A stretch of DNA of 64,000 bases from Pseudomonas aestuarii (GTDB taxonomy: Bacteria; Pseudomonadota; Gammaproteobacteria; Pseudomonadales; Pseudomonadaceae): contig NZ_JAQJZJ010000001.1 of the NCBI RefSeq assembly GCF_027988105.1, positions 558,001-622,000 of the forward strand. Direction: 5' to 3'. Positions 30,692 to 39,669 of this stretch are shown here, one piece after another. Below the pieces are notes generated by a model. It was not told where the DNA came from. It did no database searches and worked only from the letters and a program-made list of their open reading frames with translations. Numbering within the stretch: the first letter of the stretch is position 1; every line of letters starts with the position of its first letter. The translations under genes and the position numbers were made by a program.

Positions 30692-30918
30692 AGTTAGAAA
30701 TTGCTAGAGGTTTTTTTCTCATCGCGGCGCTGGGCGTGGCTTCATTGGCTGCGGCCGCCTGGCATGAGCCGGGCCCACTCATGCTGGGTAGTGCCGGTGG
30801 CCCGGAGCACTGCCCGCTGCCCCGCAACGCCAGCATGACGACGCAACAGCTCGCTCCGGATAAGGATTTGCTGCTGTTCATGTTCAGCCTGTCGCAGAGC
30901 CTGGCCGGGCAGAAGTGA
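30688..30918 (+). CDS. Small exported protein of unknown function
   Basis: A 76 aa protein with an N-terminal signal-like segment (MKLEIARGFFLIAALGVASLAAAA) and a mature part of about 50 residues containing one Cys (EHCPLPRN). Its ATG overlaps the kinase stop as ATGA, so it is translationally coupled to that gene. I do not recognise a family. Signal cleavage is likely near residues 23-25. A strong terminator follows. Confidence 0.7.
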   Translation: MKLEIARGFFLIAALGVASLAAAAWHEPGPLMLGSAGGPEHCPLPRNASMTTQQLAPDKDLLLFMFSLSQSLAGQK

Positions 30919-30955
30919 GCAAGCGGTCCGCCTGACAAATCCTCCGGCCATGCCA

Positions 30956-30992
30956 ATGCCGTGCACTCGAGTCGAGGGCACGGCATTTTTTT
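30956..30992 (+). terminator. Terminator after the small exported protein gene
   Basis: ATGCCGTGC (30956-30964) pairs with GCACGGCAT (30978-30986) and is followed by a T run. Confidence 0.88.
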
Positions 30993-31079
30993 CGGTTGAC
31001 TTGGTCGTCTGGCTGTTCAATTGGCTTGTTGTCACTGTGGTGGTGCCAGCGCCAGCCCACCATTGCCAATGCCCGGCTA

Positions 31080-34000
31080 TCATCCCCGGTTTGCGCCCCC
31101 GGTCACGGTTGCCGGTAGCGTCGTCGGCTCTGCGTCCGGCTTGGCCAGCACGCTGTAGACGCAGGGCAGGACGAACAGGGTGAACAGGGTGCCGACCGTC
31201 ATGCCGGTGGCTATCACCAAGCCGATGTCGAAACGACTCACCGCGCCGGCGCCGGTGGCGAAGATCAGCGGAATCATGGCGAAGACCATCGCTGCGGTGG
31301 TCATCAGCACCGGCCGCAGGCGAATTGCCGCAGCCTCCTCGACCGCGGCGCGGCGCGACATGCCCTGGCTGCGGCGCAGCTGGTTGGCGAACTCGACGAT
31401 CAGAATGCCGTGCTTGGTGATCAGCCCGATCAGCGTCACCAGACCCACCTGGGTGTAGATGTTCATGCTGGAGAAACCGAGGAACAGCGGGATCAGCGCG
31501 CCACAGATCGACAGCGGCACCGTCACCAGGATCACCAGCGGATCGCGGAAACTCTCGAACTGTGCCGCCAGTACCAGAAAGATCAGCGCCAGGGCCAGGC
31601 CGAAGGTGGCATACAGGGCACTGCCCTCCTGAATGAACTGGCGTGCAGCACCGGCATAGTCGGCGGCGAAACCGGCCGGAGCCTCCTCGGCCATGATCTG
31701 CTGCACGGTGTCGATCGCTTCGCCCATGCTGACGATAGGCATGCCCTGGATGATCGCCGAGTTGAGTTGCTGGAACTGGTTCAGCTGGGTTGGGCGCGCA
31801 CGGTCGCTCACCATGATCAGGGTCGATAACGGCAGCATCTCGCCACTTTCGCTCTTGACCTGATAGCTGCCGAGCCAGGCCGGGTTATCGCGGTAGGCGC
31901 GCTCGACCTGGGCGATCACCTTGTAGCTGCGGCCCTCGATGGTGAAACGGTTGATCTCGCCCTCGCCGAGCAGGGTCGCCAGGGCCAAGCCGATATCCTC
32001 CATGGACACGCCCATCTGCGCCGCCTTGGCGCGGTCGATGTCGACCACCAGCTCGGGCTTGTCGAAGGCCAGGTCGATGTCGAGGAAGGCGAACTTGCCG
32101 GAGGCCAGGGCGCGTTGCTTGACCCGCTCGGTGACCTGCAGCAGCGACTCGTAATCGTTCGGCGTATTGATCACGAACTGAAAGGGCAAACCGCTACCGG
32201 TACCCGGCAGGGATGGCAGGTTGAAACCGAAGATCTGCAGGCCGGCGATCTGGCTCAGGCGCGCCTGCACCTGCGGCAGGATCTCCATCTGGGTGCGGTC
32301 GCGCTCGTTCCAGGGGGTCAGCAAGAAACCGCCGATACCCGATTGCACACCGTTGAACCCGTTGATCTGGAACGAGGAGTAGTACTCGGGGAACTCCTGG
32401 AAAATCTCGACGAACTCATCGGTATAGCGATTCAGGTACTGCAGGTTGGTCGGTTGCGGTGCGTTGCTGATGAGGAAGACGATACCGCGGTCTTCGTCGG
32501 GCGCCAGCTCGCTCTTGGTGAACATCAACAGCAACGGAATCAGGCACAGTACGATCAGGGCGAACATCAGCACCACCGGACGAGTGTTCAGGGTGCCGTG
32601 CAGGGTGTGTTGGTAGCGCTGCTTGAGCCGCGCGAACAGCACATCGAGACGATGGGCCAGGCCGCTGGGGTTTTCGTCGTGGCGCAGCAGCTTGGCGCAC
32701 ATCATCGGCGACAGGGTGAGGGCGACGATGCCGGAGATGATCACCGCGCCAGCCAGGGTCAGGGCGAACTCCTTGAACAGGGCCCCGGTCAGGCCTTCGA
32801 GGAAGCCGATCGGGGCATAGACCGCCGCCAGGGTGATGGTCATCGACACCACCGGCATGGCTATCTCGCGGGCGCCCTCGATGGCGGCTGCGAAGGGCGT
32901 CTTGCCCTGCTCGATATGCCGGTGGATGTTCTCCACCACGACAATGGCGTCGTCCACCACCAGGCCGATGGCCAGCACCATGGCCAGCAAGGTCAGCAGG
33001 TTGATCGAGTAGCCCATCAGTTGCATGAAGAACAGCACGCCGATCATCGACAGCGGAATAGTGATCACCGGGATCAGCACCGAGCGCAGCGCTCCGAGGA
33101 ACAGGAACACCACGACGATGACGATCAGCACCGCCTCCAGCAGCGTTTTCACCACCTCATCGATGGACACCTGGATGAACAGGGTGGCGTCGTAGGCGAT
33201 GGACACCTTGAGGCTGGGCGGTAGCTGCGCCTCAAGCTCGGGCATGATCTTGCGCACTTCCTTGATCACGTCCAGCGGGTTGGCGCTCGGCGTGCCCTTG
33301 ATGGCGATATAGACCGAGGGCGTTCCATCGAAGGAGCTGATCGCGTCGTAGCTCTGTGCCCCCATCTCCACCCGTGCCACATCGCCGAGTAGCACCCGGC
33401 TGTCGCCGATGGTTTTCAGCGGGATGGCGGCGAAGGCATCGGGGGATTTCAGGTCGGTTTCGGCATTGATGCTGGTGACCACGTATTCGCCCTGCACTTC
33501 GCCAGCGGCGGCGAGGAAGTTGTACTGGCGCACCGCCGCGTTGACGTCACTGGCAGTCAGTTGATAGGCGGCCATCTTCAGCGGGTCGAGCCACAGGCGC
33601 ATGGCGAACACCTGATTGCCGAGGATTTCCGCTTCGGCCATGCCTGGCAGAGTCGCGAGCTTGGGCTGGATGACCCGCGACAGGTAGTCGGTGATCTGTG
33701 GGTTGGACAGTTCATCACTGAAGAAGCTGATGTACATCAGCGCCGAGGCGTCGGCCGCCTGCTTGCTCAGCACCGGGTCTTCGGCGTCCTGCGGCAGCCG
33801 GTTCTTCACCTCGTTGGCCTTGGCCAGCAGCTCGGTGAACAGACGGTCGCTGTCAGCGCCGATGCGCGCGTAGATGGACACGGTCGAGACATTCTGCCTG
33901 CTCACCGAGGTCATGTAGTCGATGCCTTCGGCGCTGGCCAGGCTCTGTTGCAGGGGCTGGGTGATGTAGCCCTGGATGGTCTCGGCGTTGGCGCCCGGGT

Positions 34001-34151
34001 AGGCGGTGGTGACCGTGATCAGGGCGTTTTCCAACTCCGGGTACTGGCGGATGGTCAATTTGTCGAAGGCCTGCAGGCCCAGCAGGATGATTAGCAGGCT
34101 GACCACGGTCGCCAGCACCGGGCGACGGATAAAGGGATCGGTTAAAGCCAT
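31080..34151 (-). CDS. RND efflux transporter permease (MexW-like)
   Basis: A 1023 aa inner-membrane proton-driven pump of the HAE1 type, with about 12 helices and two large periplasmic loops. The proton-relay Asp pair is in GLVVDDAIVVVEN (about residue 400), and the N terminus MALTDPFIRRPVLA is typical of MexW-type members. It follows the adaptor gene at 34202 and starts 50 bp after it. No outer-membrane channel gene is next to it, as in mexVW of P. aeruginosa, which uses OprM. Expected substrates are lipophilic antibiotics or toxic compounds; these cannot be told from sequence. Confidence 0.92.
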   Translation of the reverse strand: MALTDPFIRRPVLATVVSLLIILLGLQAFDKLTIRQYPELENALITVTTAYPGANAETIQGYITQPLQQSLASAEGIDYMTSVSRQNVSTVSIYARIGADSDRLFTELLAKANEVKNRLPQDAEDPVLSKQAADASALMYISFFSDELSNPQITDYLSRVIQPKLATLPGMAEAEILGNQVFAMRLWLDPLKMAAYQLTASDVNAAVRQYNFLAAAGEVQGEYVVTSINAETDLKSPDAFAAIPLKTIGDSRVLLGDVARVEMGAQSYDAISSFDGTPSVYIAIKGTPSANPLDVIKEVRKIMPELEAQLPPSLKVSIAYDATLFIQVSIDEVVKTLLEAVLIVIVVVFLFLGALRSVLIPVITIPLSMIGVLFFMQLMGYSINLLTLLAMVLAIGLVVDDAIVVVENIHRHIEQGKTPFAAAIEGAREIAMPVVSMTITLAAVYAPIGFLEGLTGALFKEFALTLAGAVIISGIVALTLSPMMCAKLLRHDENPSGLAHRLDVLFARLKQRYQHTLHGTLNTRPVVLMFALIVLCLIPLLLMFTKSELAPDEDRGIVFLISNAPQPTNLQYLNRYTDEFVEIFQEFPEYYSSFQINGFNGVQSGIGGFLLTPWNERDRTQMEILPQVQARLSQIAGLQIFGFNLPSLPGTGSGLPFQFVINTPNDYESLLQVTERVKQRALASGKFAFLDIDLAFDKPELVVDIDRAKAAQMGVSMEDIGLALATLLGEGEINRFTIEGRSYKVIAQVERAYRDNPAWLGSYQVKSESGEMLPLSTLIMVSDRARPTQLNQFQQLNSAIIQGMPIVSMGEAIDTVQQIMAEEAPAGFAADYAGAARQFIQEGSALYATFGLALALIFLVLAAQFESFRDPLVILVTVPLSICGALIPLFLGFSSMNIYTQVGLVTLIGLITKHGILIVEFANQLRRSQGMSRRAAVEEAAAIRLRPVLMTTAAMVFAMIPLIFATGAGAVSRFDIGLVIATGMTVGTLFTLFVLPCVYSVLAKPDAEPTTLPATVTGGANRG

Positions 34152-34201
34152 GGGGCAGTTCCTTTACGCCAGCCGCGCTCTGCGCGGCTGGCTGGAGTGT
34201 G

Positions 34202-35329
34202 CTATTCGGCGGTTTCGCCGGCCTCGGCGACGATCACTACGCGGGCGCCGTTATCCAGCTTGAGCTGGCCGGCGCTGACCACTCGTTCGCCGGCCTGCAG
34301 GCCCTTGAGAATCACCACCCGGCCTTCACGGCGTTCGCCCGTCTCGACGAAGCGGCGCTCGACCTGCAGGATCGGTTGGCCGTCGGCAGGGTTGGCCGGG
34401 CTGGTTTCGTCGGCAGGCGGCGCTTCGATCACGTACACCGAGTTGCCGTACAGGGTGAAGGTGATGGCGGTTTCCGGTACCAGCACCTGCGGCGTCTCGT
34501 CGCCGAGCAGCACCTGCAGGTTGGCGAACATGCCGGGCAGCAGCTTCTCGTCCGGGTTAACCAGCCGGGCGCGCACCAGCAGGTTGCGCGTGGTCGCCTC
34601 GACCTTGGGGTTGATCGCGTCGATCCGCCCCTCGAACACCTCGTCGGGATAGGCCGCTACCTGGACGCGCACGCGTTGGCCGATAGCCAGTTGCGGCACG
34701 TTCTGTTCCGGCAGGAAGAAATCGACGAACAGGGTCGACAGGTCCTGCAGGGTGGCAATAGTGGTGCCGGACTCCAGGTAGTCGCCGACGTCGATCTGGC
34801 GGATGCCGATAGTGCCGGCGAATGGCGCGAGGATGCGCTTCTTGGCCAGGGTGGCTTGCAGTTGGGCGACGCTGGCGTTGGCTTTCTGCAGATCGGCGGA
34901 GAGCCGATCAAACTCGCTCCTGGAAATGGCCTGGCGGTTGACCAGGTTGCGGCCGCGTTGGTACTCGACCCGTGCCAGGCCCCGTTCGGCCTGGGCGGTG
35001 CCCAGGCTGGCCCGCTCCACGTCGTTGTCCAGCTGGATCAGTGGTTGCTCGAGACTGACCTTCTCGCCGGATTGGAACAGCACATCGCGCGCGATGCCCG
35101 CGACTTCGACAGTCAGTTCGATACCCTGAAATGCCCTCAGCGTACCTATGGCCGATAGACGGCGCTGCCAGGGCCGCTCGACGGCTGCTGCTGCATTGAC
35201 GCTGATCGGCGGCCGCGGGGCGGCAAATTGCTGGACTTCCTGGTAGATGGCCAGGCCTTTATAGGCGGCTAGGACGAGCACCCCAAGGGCAACCACGCCC
35301 AGCATGATCAGCATGCGGCGGAGCAACAT
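34202..35329 (-). CDS. RND efflux periplasmic adaptor (MexV-like)
   Basis: A 375 aa membrane-fusion protein. An N-terminal helix (about residues 8-28) anchors it, followed by the lipoyl half-motif and alpha-hairpin (about 60-200), a beta-barrel, and a membrane-proximal domain with RREGRVVILKGL. It links the pump to an outer-membrane channel. It is the first gene of the two-gene efflux operon. The start ATG overlaps no other gene, and a sigma70-like promoter is visible upstream. No TetR-type repressor gene lies next to it. Confidence 0.92.
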   Translation of the reverse strand: MLLRRMLIMLGVVALGVLVLAAYKGLAIYQEVQQFAAPRPPISVNAAAAVERPWQRRLSAIGTLRAFQGIELTVEVAGIARDVLFQSGEKVSLEQPLIQLDNDVERASLGTAQAERGLARVEYQRGRNLVNRQAISRSEFDRLSADLQKANASVAQLQATLAKKRILAPFAGTIGIRQIDVGDYLESGTTIATLQDLSTLFVDFFLPEQNVPQLAIGQRVRVQVAAYPDEVFEGRIDAINPKVEATTRNLLVRARLVNPDEKLLPGMFANLQVLLGDETPQVLVPETAITFTLYGNSVYVIEAPPADETSPANPADGQPILQVERRFVETGERREGRVVILKGLQAGERVVSAGQLKLDNGARVVIVAEAGETAE

Positions 35330-35379
35330 ATGCCGGTTCCTTGGCGAGGCAGATTGGATCTGGTAATAGGCTAGAGGGC

Positions 35380-35408
35380 ACCTTAGTACTCCGGCCGAAA
35401 CAAGTCAA
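35380..35408 (-). promoter_or_regulatory. Possible promoter of the RND efflux operon
   Basis: On the minus strand TTGACT (35403-35408) and TAAGGT (35380-35385) are 17 bp apart, 51 bp before the adaptor start. The -10 is weak. Confidence 0.4.
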
Positions 35409-35551
35409 AACGGCGATTTTTGCAATCAGCAGCCAGGCATTTCCTGGCTGTTGAAGTGCGTTGCATAGCAGGTGTTTGAGCATGCCGCGCCTGGTCGCAC
35501 GGTCGAGACCTGGGCTTGTGAGGGGGCGAGCCGAATACCGGCGAGCGCCGG

Positions 35552-35581
35552 CGTTTTTGCCCCGCGAGCGGGGCAAAAACG
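35552..35581. repeat. Perfect 14-bp inverted repeat after the chemoreceptor gene
   Basis: CGTTTTTGCCCCGC (35552-35565) and its exact complement (35568-35581) leave a two-base loop. In either direction the T run comes before the stem and the A run after it, opposite to a normal terminator. It is five bases past the stop of the minus-strand chemoreceptor gene. Confidence 0.7.
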
Positions 35582-35585
35582 GGGG

Positions 35586-37214
35586 TTAGGCGCTCAGGCG
35601 TTGGCTGACTTCGCTGAGTTGACTGGATAGCGCATTGAGGTTCTGGCTGGCGGCTTCGGTGCGCTGGACATTTTCCTGGTTGGTGGTGGCGATTGCGGTG
35701 ATCTCGGTGAGGTTGCGCGAGATATCTTCGGCCACCGAGGTCTGCTCCTCGGCGGCCGTGGCGATCTGCCGATTCATGTCGCGGATCGCTTCCACCGCCT
35801 GGGTGATGCGCTGCAGCATGACGCCGGCTTCGGTCACCTGTTCGACGCCTTCGTCACTGCGACTCTGGCCACTCTCGATGGCGCGCACGGCATTCACCGC
35901 GCCGTTTTGCACCGTATCGATGATCTGGTGGATCTCGGCGGTGGATTCGGCGGTGCGCTGGGCCAGGGTGCGCACTTCATCGGCGACCACGGCGAAGCCA
36001 CGCCCGGCTTCGCCTGCGCGAGCGGCCTCGATGGCGGCGTTGAGGGCGAGCAGGTTGGTCTGCTCGGCAATGCCGCGGATCACTTCGAGGACCTTGCCGA
36101 TACGGCCGCTGTCAGTTTCCAGGCGACGGAGCACCTCGGCGGTGTTGGCAATCTCGCCGCGCATCGCGGTGATGGACGTGATCGTCGACTGCATGACCTG
36201 TCCGCCCTGTTGCGCGGAGCGGTCGGCGTCGTCCGCCGCGTTTGCGGCTTCGGCAGCGTGACGTGCTACTTCCTGGGCGGTGGCGGACATCTGGTGCATC
36301 GCCGTGGCCACCTGGTCGGTGCGCGAGAATTGATCGCGGGTGCCTTGGGCCATCAGGGTCGCGATGGTGTTCAGGTCGCCGCTGGCGCTATCCAGATTGG
36401 CGGTGCTGCGCTGCAGGCGGGCGAAGGTGTCGGCGAGAAAATCGCGCAAGGTGTTGGCGGCCACGGCCAGGTGGCCGAGCTCGTCGTGACGGCGGCTATC
36501 GACCGGCTGGCCGAAGTTGCCGTGGCTGAGCTGGGTAATGTACTCGATCAGCTCGCGAATCGGGTTGACCAGGCTGCGGTTGACCAGCCACAGGCTGAAC
36601 AATCCGACCGCCAGGCTGGACAGCAGCATCAGTGCCAAACCGATCTGCAGGGTGCGATCGGCGGCGGCGCTGATCGTCGCCGCCTGGGTCAGGCCTTGCT
36701 CGCCAAGTTGTTGCACCAATGCGCTCATCTGCTCGCTGGCCGCCCGGTCGATGCCTTTGACTGCGGCATCGCCCGCGACCGGGTCGGCACCCGCCGCGAC
36801 AAAGGCGTCATAGCCCTGGCGGTAGGCACGTCCCATGCTCTGGTGTTCGTTGCGCAGTTGCCCGACTTGGCCTGTCAATCCGGCAATCTGCTGGCGCTCG
36901 GCGACCTCCAGCAGTTGCCCCAGCAGATCCTGAACCGTATTTTCCTGAGCCTGGAAGCGTCCCCAGTATTTATCCAGGTCGGCCGGGTTCTTGCCGCGCA
37001 ACAGTACGTTCTTCCACTCCTGAACCTGGGTTTTGAATTCAAGGTTGGCGCTGTCCACCAGCCGGGAGGCGTGCAGAGGTCCGTTGATCAGCCCGCGGTA
37101 AGCGTCAATGCCATTGGAGAGGAAGCTGAAGCTGGCCAGTGCGACCAGCAGAACCAGCAGCAGGCTGCTACCCAGGAGGGTGAGGATCTGGGCGCGTAGT
37201 GATTTTTTTAACAT
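35586..37214 (-). CDS. Methyl-accepting chemotaxis protein (four-helix-bundle sensor)
   Basis: A 542 aa receptor: helix 1 at about residues 10-32, a periplasmic helical sensor of about 155 residues, helix 2 at about 190-212, HAMP to about 265, and a cytoplasmic signalling domain with the hairpin tip [19 protein letters not shown] and [12 protein letters not shown]. The ligand is unknown. It signals through CheA/CheW at the pole. It is monocistronic, and no che gene is nearby. Confidence 0.93.
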   Translation of the reverse strand: MLKKSLRAQILTLLGSSLLLVLLVALASFSFLSNGIDAYRGLINGPLHASRLVDSANLEFKTQVQEWKNVLLRGKNPADLDKYWGRFQAQENTVQDLLGQLLEVAERQQIAGLTGQVGQLRNEHQSMGRAYRQGYDAFVAAGADPVAGDAAVKGIDRAASEQMSALVQQLGEQGLTQAATISAAADRTLQIGLALMLLSSLAVGLFSLWLVNRSLVNPIRELIEYITQLSHGNFGQPVDSRRHDELGHLAVAANTLRDFLADTFARLQRSTANLDSASGDLNTIATLMAQGTRDQFSRTDQVATAMHQMSATAQEVARHAAEAANAADDADRSAQQGGQVMQSTITSITAMRGEIANTAEVLRRLETDSGRIGKVLEVIRGIAEQTNLLALNAAIEAARAGEAGRGFAVVADEVRTLAQRTAESTAEIHQIIDTVQNGAVNAVRAIESGQSRSDEGVEQVTEAGVMLQRITQAVEAIRDMNRQIATAAEEQTSVAEDISRNLTEITAIATTNQENVQRTEAASQNLNALSSQLSEVSQRLSA

Positions 37215-37389
37215 GCTCTAAGCCTTGTCGTGCCAAAGAAGTCAGGGTCCGGGCTGTCAGGATATCGAGGCGATGTGACTGGCATGTGCGGTAAACGCGG
37301 CGCGGATTCTGTTAGTCAGGTGTCGGCATCGCGCGGCTATTCTTGAGCGCCAGCCGCGTCTGATTTCGGGTGCTGATCAAAGCCGCCGG

Positions 37390-38499
37390 TTAAGTCAGGC
37401 GCAGGTGGTTATCCCACAGGCCTGCCGGCAGTTGCAGCGGCTGAGTCAGAATGCGCTCGCCGCGACAATCGTAGTGGCGACAGCGGCCAATGCCCGCGCT
37501 GACCACAAAGCCCTCGGGCACCGCGCCGACCCCGGCGCAGTCGGGTAGTGCTGCGTCCAGGCGCAGCTCGGCACTGTCCAGATCCCAGATGAATACCCGG
37601 TTGCCGCGCGGCGCGGTCAGGGCCAGAAGGCGCAGCTCGTTGTTGATCGCCAGGCTGGCGGTGTATTGGTTCATTTCCAGGCGCTGCGCCTCGGCCAGGG
37701 GGAAGGGCTGGAAGGCTTGCCCGGGGCGCTTGATCGCCAGCAGTGGCGCCGCGTCGCCGGGGTCGCCCATGTATTGCTGGCCGCTGACCACCGTGCCGTC
37801 GCTGGCGACGGCGAGGTGACGCACGCTGTTCTTGCGTTCTGGCAGCTGCTCCTTGCTGAGCAGGGTGCCGTCGCGCTGGAGCAGGACCAGGCTGGACTCC
37901 ATGGTGTCGAGGTTCATTTCCACCCGACTGTCGGCTTCGGTGCGGATACCGCCGTTGGCCACCACCAGGGTTTCGCCATCGGCCAGCCAGAGCAGTTGGT
38001 GCGGGCCCAGGCCGTGACTCGAGAGTTCGCCAGTGCGTTGCAGCTGCAGAGCCTGCAGGCGATAGACGCCAATCACCCCGCGGCCGGGATCGCTGGTGTC
38101 GTTCTCGGTGGTGTACAGCCACTCACCGTCTTTGTGGAATACCGCATGGCCGAAGAAGTGCCGTTGTGCCGGTGTGTGCAGGGTTTGCAACAGGCGGCCG
38201 TCGCGGGTATCGATCAGGTAGCTCTGGGGGCTGGGCCGGCGGCCGACGAACAGTGCCAGCGGCAGGCAGGGGTGTGGCACCACATCGTGACAGCGCTCGC
38301 TGACCTGGGTGGCGAATGCCTGGCTGCCGTCCAGGCGATAGCCCACTGCAAAGTGTTTGCCGGCGGCATCGTTGCGCGCCGACAGCAGCAGTGGCTGCGC
38401 GCCGTTATCGCTCAGGGTCCAGCCGGCGAAGGCGCCGGCAGCTGCAGCGGTGACGGCCAGGGTAGCGCCGGTCAGGCCGAGAAAGGCTCTGCGCTTCAT
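37390..38499 (-). CDS. DUF1513 protein with a Tat-like signal, iron-module partner
   Basis: A 369 aa protein with a twin-arginine-like signal (KRRAFLGLTGA, then a hydrophobic stretch) and a probable beta-propeller fold of the DUF1513 family. I choose ATG 38499, since GGAG (38509-38512) lies nine bases before it, while the ATG at 38508 abuts that site. It is the last gene of the imelysin operon, overlapping nothing and close behind the imelysin-like gene. DUF1513 proteins regularly accompany imelysin and DUF1111 genes in Pseudomonas. No enzyme activity is known to me. Confidence 0.82.
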   Translation of the reverse strand: MKRRAFLGLTGATLAVTAAAAGAFAGWTLSDNGAQPLLLSARNDAAGKHFAVGYRLDGSQAFATQVSERCHDVVPHPCLPLALFVGRRPSPQSYLIDTRDGRLLQTLHTPAQRHFFGHAVFHKDGEWLYTTENDTSDPGRGVIGVYRLQALQLQRTGELSSHGLGPHQLLWLADGETLVVANGGIRTEADSRVEMNLDTMESSLVLLQRDGTLLSKEQLPERKNSVRHLAVASDGTVVSGQQYMGDPGDAAPLLAIKRPGQAFQPFPLAEAQRLEMNQYTASLAINNELRLLALTAPRGNRVFIWDLDSAELRLDAALPDCAGVGAVPEGFVVSAGIGRCRHYDCRGERILTQPLQLPAGLWDNHLRLT

Positions 38500-38511
38500 C
38501 AGGGGCATCTC

Positions 38512-39573
38512 CTAGTCGCCATCGTGGGAGTTGAAACCCATCTGGATACCGAGGGCTTTCGCCAGCTCGGTTTCATGCAGGCGGTGCAAGGCGTTGAGGC
38601 TGTCGTACAGTGCGTTCAGCTCGCTACGCCCGGCCGGGTCGGCGAGCAGTTCGCCGAGTGGGCGTTGCAGGGCGGCCAGGCGTTGGCGGGTATCGCTGTA
38701 GGCGGCGTCGATGCGTTGCTGCAGGGGCGACTGATCAGCGCTCAGCAGGGCTTGCACGCCGTCCTGCTCGGCACCGCGCCAGATGCGTTCGGCGCTGGCC
38801 AGGCCGGCTGCCAGGTTAGCCAGGCTGGCCTTGCTGCGCCACGCCTCGGCCTGATACGGCTGCGGCTGGCCTTTGCTCTGTCGGCCGAGGGGGGTGCCGA
38901 GTTTCTTTTTCAGGCCATCGATGGCGTTGACCTGGGTGCGCAGCAGCTCGGCTACGGCTTCGGCAGGCTCGGCGTAGCGCTCGTTGGGAAAGCCGTGCAG
39001 TTGCGCGGCCATGCCGTCCTCGGCTTGCCAGCGATCGAGTACGTCAGCGGCCAGGGCTTGCTGGTGTTGACCGATGGCGACCAAGAGTGGGCAGTAGCGG
39101 GCCTTCTGTTCGGCGTTGCCGAGGTCGATGGCCGAGTCGTACATCAGGTATTCGTAAGCGGTCAGGCCTTGGACCACCACGCTGGATTTATCCAGGTCGG
39201 CGGGCGTCAGCTTGGGTTTGTTCTTGAGCAGTGCTTCGACCTGGCGCGCCACCAGATTCTTCTTGTCCGGCCAGAACTGTACCTGCCAGGCACGGTTGCC
39301 CTCGGCCAGCGGGCCGATCAGCAGCGGCTGCAGGCTGGCCCAGGCACTTTGCGCCGTGAGGAAGGCCTGGCGGGCCTCGCTCAGGGTTTGCTGGTCGGCG
39401 CAGAAGGCCCGGCCGCTGCTGGCCAACTGGCTATTGGCCTCGCTCCAGCTGCCGTAGGCCGGCAGCAGTACGCCGTTGGCCAGGGCGCTGCTGACACCCT
39501 GCTGCGGATCTGCGGGTGAGCAGGCGGCGAGGGCCAGGCTGAGCAAGGCGAGGGTGAGGGGCGAACGGATCAT
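38512..39573 (-). CDS. Imelysin-family lipoprotein lacking the motif His
   Basis: A 353 aa protein with a lipobox (LAAC, Cys18) and an imelysin-like helical fold. Where imelysins have GxHxxE, this copy has GLTAYE (residues 136-141), so the His is replaced by Thr while the Glu stays. Imelysins are periplasmic or outer-membrane proteins tied to iron uptake (EfeO relatives). It may bind a different metal or act as a partner of the complete imelysin encoded two genes upstream. Confidence 0.85.
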   Translation of the reverse strand: MIRSPLTLALLSLALAACSPADPQQGVSSALANGVLLPAYGSWSEANSQLASSGRAFCADQQTLSEARQAFLTAQSAWASLQPLLIGPLAEGNRAWQVQFWPDKKNLVARQVEALLKNKPKLTPADLDKSSVVVQGLTAYEYLMYDSAIDLGNAEQKARYCPLLVAIGQHQQALAADVLDRWQAEDGMAAQLHGFPNERYAEPAEAVAELLRTQVNAIDGLKKKLGTPLGRQSKGQPQPYQAEAWRSKASLANLAAGLASAERIWRGAEQDGVQALLSADQSPLQQRIDAAYSDTRQRLAALQRPLGELLADPAGRSELNALYDSLNALHRLHETELAKALGIQMGFNSHDGD

Positions 39574-39669
39574 GCACAGCTCCTTAGTGAGTGTTTACAC
39601 AGTACTGCGCTTGGCCCTGCTGCGTTGCAATCAGCCCGGCCAGCGCTCGCTACTTGTGCAAACACCCTC

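Noticed and set aside
32115..33224. His/Gln/Asp-rich frame antisense to the RND pump
   Set aside because: The composition is the typical complement of a hydrophobic membrane protein gene.
37666..39519. Open frame of 617 codons antisense to the imelysin-like and DUF1513 genes
   Set aside because: The minus strand encodes two convincing exported proteins with a lipobox and a Tat-like signal; the plus frame has none.
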